64,000 nt of DNA from Treponema sp. (GTDB taxonomy: Bacteria > Spirochaetota > Spirochaetia > Treponematales > Treponemataceae): the NCBI GenBank assembly GCA_016294105.1, contig JAEDCN010000005.1:1-64000 (forward strand), written 5' to 3'. The notes under the pieces were generated by a model, which had not been told where the DNA came from, ran no database searches, and worked only from the letters and a program-made list of their open reading frames with translations. A program made the position numbers and the translations under genes. Shown here piece by piece: positions 59,810 to 64,000 of the stretch (positions within the stretch are counted from its first letter, which is position 1; every line of letters starts with the position of its first letter).

Positions 59810-61753
59810 ATGGGAAAGATTATTGGAATTGACTTGGGAACAACCAACTCTTGTGTTGCAGTGATGGAAGGCGGTGAGCCTATTGTAATTCAGAACTCTG
59901 AGGGTGGACGCACCACTCCCTCCATTGTTGGCTTTACTGCCAAGGGAGAGCGTATTATAGGTCAACCTGCAAAGAACCAGATGGTTACCAACCCAGAAAA
60001 TACCGTATATTCAATCAAGCGCTTTATCGGACATCGCTACAGCGAGCTTTCTGGTGAAGCAAAGATGGTGCCCTACAAGGTAGTGGATCACGGAGAGGAT
60101 GTTCGCATTGACATTGAAGGAAAGGAATATTCCCCACAGGAAATCAGTGCCTTTATTCTCCAGAAAATGAAGAAGACTGCTGAGGATTATTTGGGACAGA
60201 CTGTTACCGAGGCTGTAATCACTGTTCCTGCTTACTTTAACGATGCTCAGCGTCAGGCCACCAAGGATGCAGGAAAGATTGCTGGTCTTGAGGTAAAGCG
60301 TATCATCAACGAGCCTACCGCTGCTTCTTTGGCTTACGGCTTTAATAAGGAATCAAAGACAGAAAAGACCATCGCTGTATACGACTTGGGTGGTGGTACC
60401 TTCGATATTTCAATCTTGGAATTGGGAGACGGTGTATTTGAGGTTAAGTCTACTGCTGGTGATACCCACCTTGGTGGAGATGACTTTGACCGCCGCATAA
60501 TCAACTGGCTCATTGACGAGTTCAAGGCTGACACTGGCATTGATCTGTCTCAGGACCGCATGGCTCTCCAGCGTCTCCGTGAGGCTGCAGAAAAGGCAAA
60601 GATTGAGCTTTCCGCTGTAGCCAGCACCGAAATCAACCTGCCCTTTATTACCGCCGATGCCACAGGACCTAAGCACCTGCAGAAGTCCCTGTCTCGTGCC
60701 AAGTTTGAGCAGATGACCGAAGATTTGTTGGAGCGCACCAAGGAGCCTTGTCGCAAGGCCATGCAGGATGCAGGGGTAACTCCTGACCAGATTGACGAGG
60801 TATTGTTGGTAGGTGGTTCTACCCGTATGCCCAAGGTAATGCAGGTTGTAAAGGAGCTGTTCGGTAAGGAAGGTTCTAAGGGAGTAAACCCCGACGAGGC
60901 TGTTGCTGTTGGTGCTGCTATCCAGGGTGGTATTTTGGGCGGTGACGTTAAGGATGTATTGCTGTTGGACGTAACACCCCTTTCCTTGGGTATTGAGACC
61001 ATGGGTGCTGTATTTACCAAGCTCATTCCCCGCAACACCACCATTCCTACCCGCAAGAGCCAGATTTTCTCCACTGCTGCCGATGGACAGACAGCTGTAT
61101 CTATCCACGTATTGCAGGGTGAGCGTGAAATGGCCGCCCAGAACCGCACCTTGGGTCGCTTTGACTTGGTGGGAATCCCAGCCGCTCCTCGTGGAGTACC
61201 TCAGATTGAGGTAACCTTCGACATCGATGCCAACGGTATTGTTCACGTATCTGCCAAGGACTTGGGTACTGGTAAGGAGCAGTCAGTACGTATTGAAAGC
61301 TCTAGCGGCCTGAGCGACAGTGAAATTGACCGCATGGTAAAAGAAGCTGAGGCAAATGCTGAAGCCGACAAGCGCGAGCGTGAAAAGGTGGAGGTTCGCA
61401 ATGAGGCTGACTCTCTGGTTTATGCCACAGAAAAGAGCATGAAGGAATTGGGAGATAAGGTTGCCGGTGCAGACAAGCAGAAGATTGATGATGCCATCGC
61501 TGCCTTGAAGCGTGCTTTGGAAGGTGACAATGTAGGAGAAATCAAGGCTAAGACTGAAGAGTTGAAGCAGGCTTCCTACAAGATTGCCGAAGAAGTGTAC
61601 AAGCAGCAGCAGGCAGCTGGTGCTGGAGCAGGCCCTGACATGGGTGGTGCAGGTCCCGATATGGGCGGCGCTGCTGGAAATGCCGGTGGTACAGGCCCCA
61701 ACAAGGGTACCGCCGAGGACGTAAGCTACGAAGTTGTAGACGACGATAAATAA
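59810..61753 (+). CDS. dnaK: Chaperone DnaK (Hsp70)
   Basis: 647 aa. [32 protein letters not shown] and [12 protein letters not shown] mark the ATPase domain; [19 protein letters not shown] starts the substrate domain. The C-terminus has a glycine-alanine-rich linker and the EVVDDDK tail. Thirty bp after grpE; two terminator-like hairpins separate it from dnaJ. Confidence 0.97.
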   Translation: MGKIIGIDLGTTNSCVAVMEGGEPIVIQNSEGGRTTPSIVGFTAKGERIIGQPAKNQMVTNPENTVYSIKRFIGHRYSELSGEAKMVPYKVVDHGEDVRIDIEGKEYSPQEISAFILQKMKKTAEDYLGQTVTEAVITVPAYFNDAQRQATKDAGKIAGLEVKRIINEPTAASLAYGFNKESKTEKTIAVYDLGGGTFDISILELGDGVFEVKSTAGDTHLGGDDFDRRIINWLIDEFKADTGIDLSQDRMALQRLREAAEKAKIELSAVASTEINLPFITADATGPKHLQKSLSRAKFEQMTEDLLERTKEPCRKAMQDAGVTPDQIDEVLLVGGSTRMPKVMQVVKELFGKEGSKGVNPDEAVAVGAAIQGGILGGDVKDVLLLDVTPLSLGIETMGAVFTKLIPRNTTIPTRKSQIFSTAADGQTAVSIHVLQGEREMAAQNRTLGRFDLVGIPAAPRGVPQIEVTFDIDANGIVHVSAKDLGTGKEQSVRIESSSGLSDSEIDRMVKEAEANAEADKREREKVEVRNEADSLVYATEKSMKELGDKVAGADKQKIDDAIAALKRALEGDNVGEIKAKTEELKQASYKIAEEVYKQQQAAGAGAGPDMGGAGPDMGGAAGNAGGTGPNKGTAEDVSYEVVDDDK

Positions 61754-61771
61754 GTTCGTCCAATAAATAAA

Positions 61772-61816
61772 GAGGCGGGAGGTCCTGGAAAGTATTATAG
61801 GAACAGGCCCCGCCTC
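61772..61816 (+). terminator. Hairpin between dnaK and dnaJ
   Basis: GAGGCGGG/CCCGCCTC stem without a T run. Confidence 0.55.
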
Positions 61817-61826
61817 AACTTATATA

Positions 61827-61857
61827 AGCCGCCGTTTTTTATAGCGGCGGTATTTTT
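61827..61857 (+). terminator. Terminator upstream of dnaJ
   Basis: CCGCCG/CGGCGG stem around a T-rich loop, then TATTTTTG. Probably attenuates read-through into dnaJ. Confidence 0.6.
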
Positions 61858-61875
61858 GTTAATGGAAGGCATATA

Positions 61876-63006
61876 ATGGCAAAGCGGGATTATTACGAAG
61901 TTCTGGGTGTCCAAAAAAACGCTACAAAGGATGAGATAAAGAAAGGATACCGAAAATTAGCGGTCCAATACCACCCGGACAAAAATCCAGGAGATAAGGA
62001 GGCAGAGGAAAAATTTAAGGAGGCCACAGAGGCTTACGAGATTCTTTCCGATGAGCAAAAACGTCAGATTTATGATCAGTACGGTTTTGCTGGCCTTGAA
62101 GGAATGGGTGGCGGTGGTGGTGGCTATTCCCATGCTTATGCCGACTTTAGTGACTTGTTCGAGGGCTTTGACTTTGGCGGCATTTTTGGCAACATCTTTG
62201 GTGGTGGAAGCGGTGGGCGTCGTCGTTCTCCTGATGCTCCAAATCAGGGTGCCAGCCTTCGCTATGACCTGGAAATCAGCTTTAAGGAAGCAGTTTACGG
62301 AACAGAAAAGCAGGTTCAGTTCCAGCATACGGAGCCCTGTGAAACTTGTCAGGGAACAGGAGGTGCCAATGGTGCCCGGCGAAAGACCTGTGGAACCTGT
62401 GGTGGCTCTGGTCAGGTACGCAGGAACACTGGCTTCTTTGCCTTTGCTCAAACCTGTCCCACCTGTAATGGCGATGGTTCTGTCATAGAAAATCCCTGTA
62501 AGGTTTGTGGTGGCTCTGGTCTTCAGCCCAAACGCAAGAAGATTAACATTCAGATTCCCGCTGGAGCAGACAACGGCAAGCGGATTACCATTCCCCGTCA
62601 GGGTGATGCTGGCCGCAATGGAGGGCCTGCTGGTGATTTGATTATTGTGGTGCATGTAACTCGCCACCAGTATTTTGAGCGCAGTGGTAACGACTTGTAT
62701 TGTGCAGTGCCAATTTCTGCCACCCAGGCAATTCTTGGAGCCGACATCAACGTGACCTCCTTGGATGACAAAAAGATTAAGCTCAAGATTCCTGCTGGTA
62801 CTCCCCACGGAAAGCTCCTTCGCTTACGGAACGAGGGTGTTCCCTACAGCGGAACAAATAAAAAGGGCGACTTGTATATTAAGGTTTTGGTGGAAGTGCC
62901 CACAAAGCTTTCTTCAAAGCAGAAGGATTTGCTGAAGGAGTTTATGGACATAGAAAAGCCCTCTGACGCACCTTTGCCCAAGGCCTTGTCCGAATTGCAA
63001 AATTAA
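61876..63006 (+). CDS. dnaJ: Chaperone DnaJ (Hsp40)
   Basis: 376 aa type I DnaJ. J domain ([23 protein letters not shown] at about 33-35), G/F-rich region, four CxxCxGxG zinc motifs ([32 protein letters not shown]) and the C-terminal peptide-binding domain. Delivers clients to DnaK. Confidence 0.97.
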   Translation: MAKRDYYEVLGVQKNATKDEIKKGYRKLAVQYHPDKNPGDKEAEEKFKEATEAYEILSDEQKRQIYDQYGFAGLEGMGGGGGGYSHAYADFSDLFEGFDFGGIFGNIFGGGSGGRRRSPDAPNQGASLRYDLEISFKEAVYGTEKQVQFQHTEPCETCQGTGGANGARRKTCGTCGGSGQVRRNTGFFAFAQTCPTCNGDGSVIENPCKVCGGSGLQPKRKKINIQIPAGADNGKRITIPRQGDAGRNGGPAGDLIIVVHVTRHQYFERSGNDLYCAVPISATQAILGADINVTSLDDKKIKLKIPAGTPHGKLLRLRNEGVPYSGTNKKGDLYIKVLVEVPTKLSSKQKDLLKEFMDIEKPSDAPLPKALSELQN

Positions 63007-63191
63007 TTTTTTCTTTACAGCGCCCCTTGAAAGGTTTTCAATTTTCAAGGGGTAGTTTCCCTCCTGATGTTTTTGTTTCATTTTTTTAAATAGTGTGTTA
63101 TAATCAATGATAGTTTTGTCTTAAAGGCCAAGTCCTTTGCAATAACCTTTGAACCACCTCTCCTTTGGGGTGCAAAGAATAAGGAGTTTAT

Positions 63192-64000
63192 ATGCTCAAA
63201 GCTAGACAGCGAATTTGTCTGTTTTGCATAGACACTGTAATTGCTGCTATTTTCATACTGCTCAGTATTTATTTATTTCCCAAGGCTGGTTGGGTCTTTA
63301 CCCTCCTGTGTTCTGTAATTCTGTTCTTTTCCTTGGAGCTGATTGGTGATGCCTTGGTGAAGTACTTGTTTTCTAAAATCGATGATTCAGTTTTGCAAAA
63401 GGGAACAACCTCTCTTATCTCCAATTTTATTCAACGGTTGCGGTTTTGCTACTCCTTGGAAGATTTTTATGAGACAGTTGGAGATGTGCTGGAAGTGCAG
63501 GGTGACTGTTCCGTTTTGTTCATCAATCGAAACAATAATTACGTCTTGTACAATAGTCCAGACAAGCTTACCTGCAAGACAGAAACCATGAACACCTTGG
63601 ACATCAATTTTTCCGATATGAAAACTGACGGTGTGTACTTTATTGACAAGGATTTTGGTCTTACCACTGTTTATAAGTCTACACGAGGCTTCTTTTTGGT
63701 AAAGGGCAACTACCATCTATATATTTTCTGTAAGTACACTCATTTGTTCGACAAGGTAATCTACAATACTCTTTTTGAAGAATACATAAGATTCTTGAAC
63801 CGACAGGAAATCATTACCAACCTTAGTGAAATCACAGAGCTTTCTCGGGAATGGACAATGCTGGCTGATGTTCAGAAGGCTTTCTTGCCTCTGGTTATGC
63901 CAGAAGTACGCCGACTGGAGTTGGCTTCCTATTTCAAGCCCTTGGTAAACGTATCTGGAGACTACTATTCGGTGTTGCCCCTGGATGAGCATAAAACTCT
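63192..64000 (+). CDS. Membrane-anchored SpoIIE-type protein phosphatase (cut by window edge)
   Basis: About 269 residues are visible. Two membrane helices at the N-terminus (IDTVIAAIFILLSIYLFPK; VFTLLCSVILFFSLELIG), a variable sensor-like region, then LADVQKAFLPLVMPEV...SYFKPLVNVSGDYYSVLPLDEHKT, the start of a PP2C/SpoIIE (RsbU) phosphatase with its first aspartate motif GDYY. AAGGAG lies 6 nt before ATG 63192. It probably works in a partner-switch signalling pathway. TATAAT near 63101 is the likely promoter. Confidence 0.75.
   Translation, partial: MLKARQRICLFCIDTVIAAIFILLSIYLFPKAGWVFTLLCSVILFFSLELIGDALVKYLFSKIDDSVLQKGTTSLISNFIQRLRFCYSLEDFYETVGDVLEVQGDCSVLFINRNNNYVLYNSPDKLTCKTETMNTLDINFSDMKTDGVYFIDKDFGLTTVYKSTRGFFLVKGNYHLYIFCKYTHLFDKVIYNTLFEEYIRFLNRQEIITNLSEITELSREWTMLADVQKAFLPLVMPEVRRLELASYFKPLVNVSGDYYSVLPLDEHKT

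Overview
The window looks like a host-associated Treponema-type spirochaete. Supporting markers are a neelaredoxin-type superoxide reductase, a PlzA-like PilZ protein, archaeal-type AsnA, BspA-type leucine-rich repeats, spirochaetal lipoproteins with loose lipoboxes, and a GrpE-DnaK-DnaJ block followed by a SpoIIE-type phosphatase. Genus is inference from protein character; no rRNA is present.

Region 1 (1-7890) is the distal part of an integrated mobile element. It holds a ParA ATPase (cut by the window edge), a run of degenerate tRNA-like structures, an excisionase-like HTH protein, and a type III toxin-antitoxin locus (two 50-nt antitoxin RNA repeats, attenuating terminator, ToxN/TenpN-like nuclease). 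Next come a structured small RNA with an operator and a divergent Cro/CI-type regulator, a DUF5710 protein and a frameshifted Sel1 protein. Then follows an array of cassettes separated by a recurrent structured repeat (called R here): a three-gene ART toxin/antitoxin/SecB-like chaperone operon (CmdTAC-like), a 46-aa peptide with an antisense RNA, a 26-aa hydrophobic peptide with a convergent RNA, HigBA, and a 33-aa hydrophobic peptide with a convergent RNA. The element ends at the 3' half of a tRNA-Arg(CCU) gene, preceded by 10-bp-phased direct repeats that look like integrase arm sites.

Region 2 (7900-26000) is mostly chromosomal core: HTH-desulfoferrodoxin fusion, a truncated GH43 enzyme, superoxide reductase, AI-2E permease, SerS, MurC, YicC, a J-domain protein, a second type III toxin locus, a HAD/FGGY/Prs cluster and an acetoacetate/short-chain fatty-acid uptake operon (AtoE-AtoD-AtoA).

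Region 3 (26100-34900) is an accessory island: a cytoplasmic-looking LRR protein, a WYL-like regulator, two overlapping dynamin-like GTPases resembling the LeoA/LeoBC (Eleos) antiphage pair, a palindromic 22-bp repeat array, an R remnant and a BrnTA module whose toxin has lost its N-terminus.

Region 4 (35000-64000) is core again: heterodimeric ABC exporter, tRNA-Arg(UCU) and tRNA-Pro(UGG), CDF transporter, RlmJ, RadC, lipoproteins, UMP kinase, an ECF sigma/anti-sigma/transglutaminase operon, CysS, MurB, a double cNMP-domain regulator, PilZ and TPR proteins, RpsU, AsnA, GrpE-DnaK-DnaJ and a partial SpoIIE phosphatase. Two genome-wide habits stand out. Many genes have a -10 box 6-9 nt before the start codon and no ribosome site (leaderless mRNAs). 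Three loci carry tandem duplications of the 3' end of a gene.
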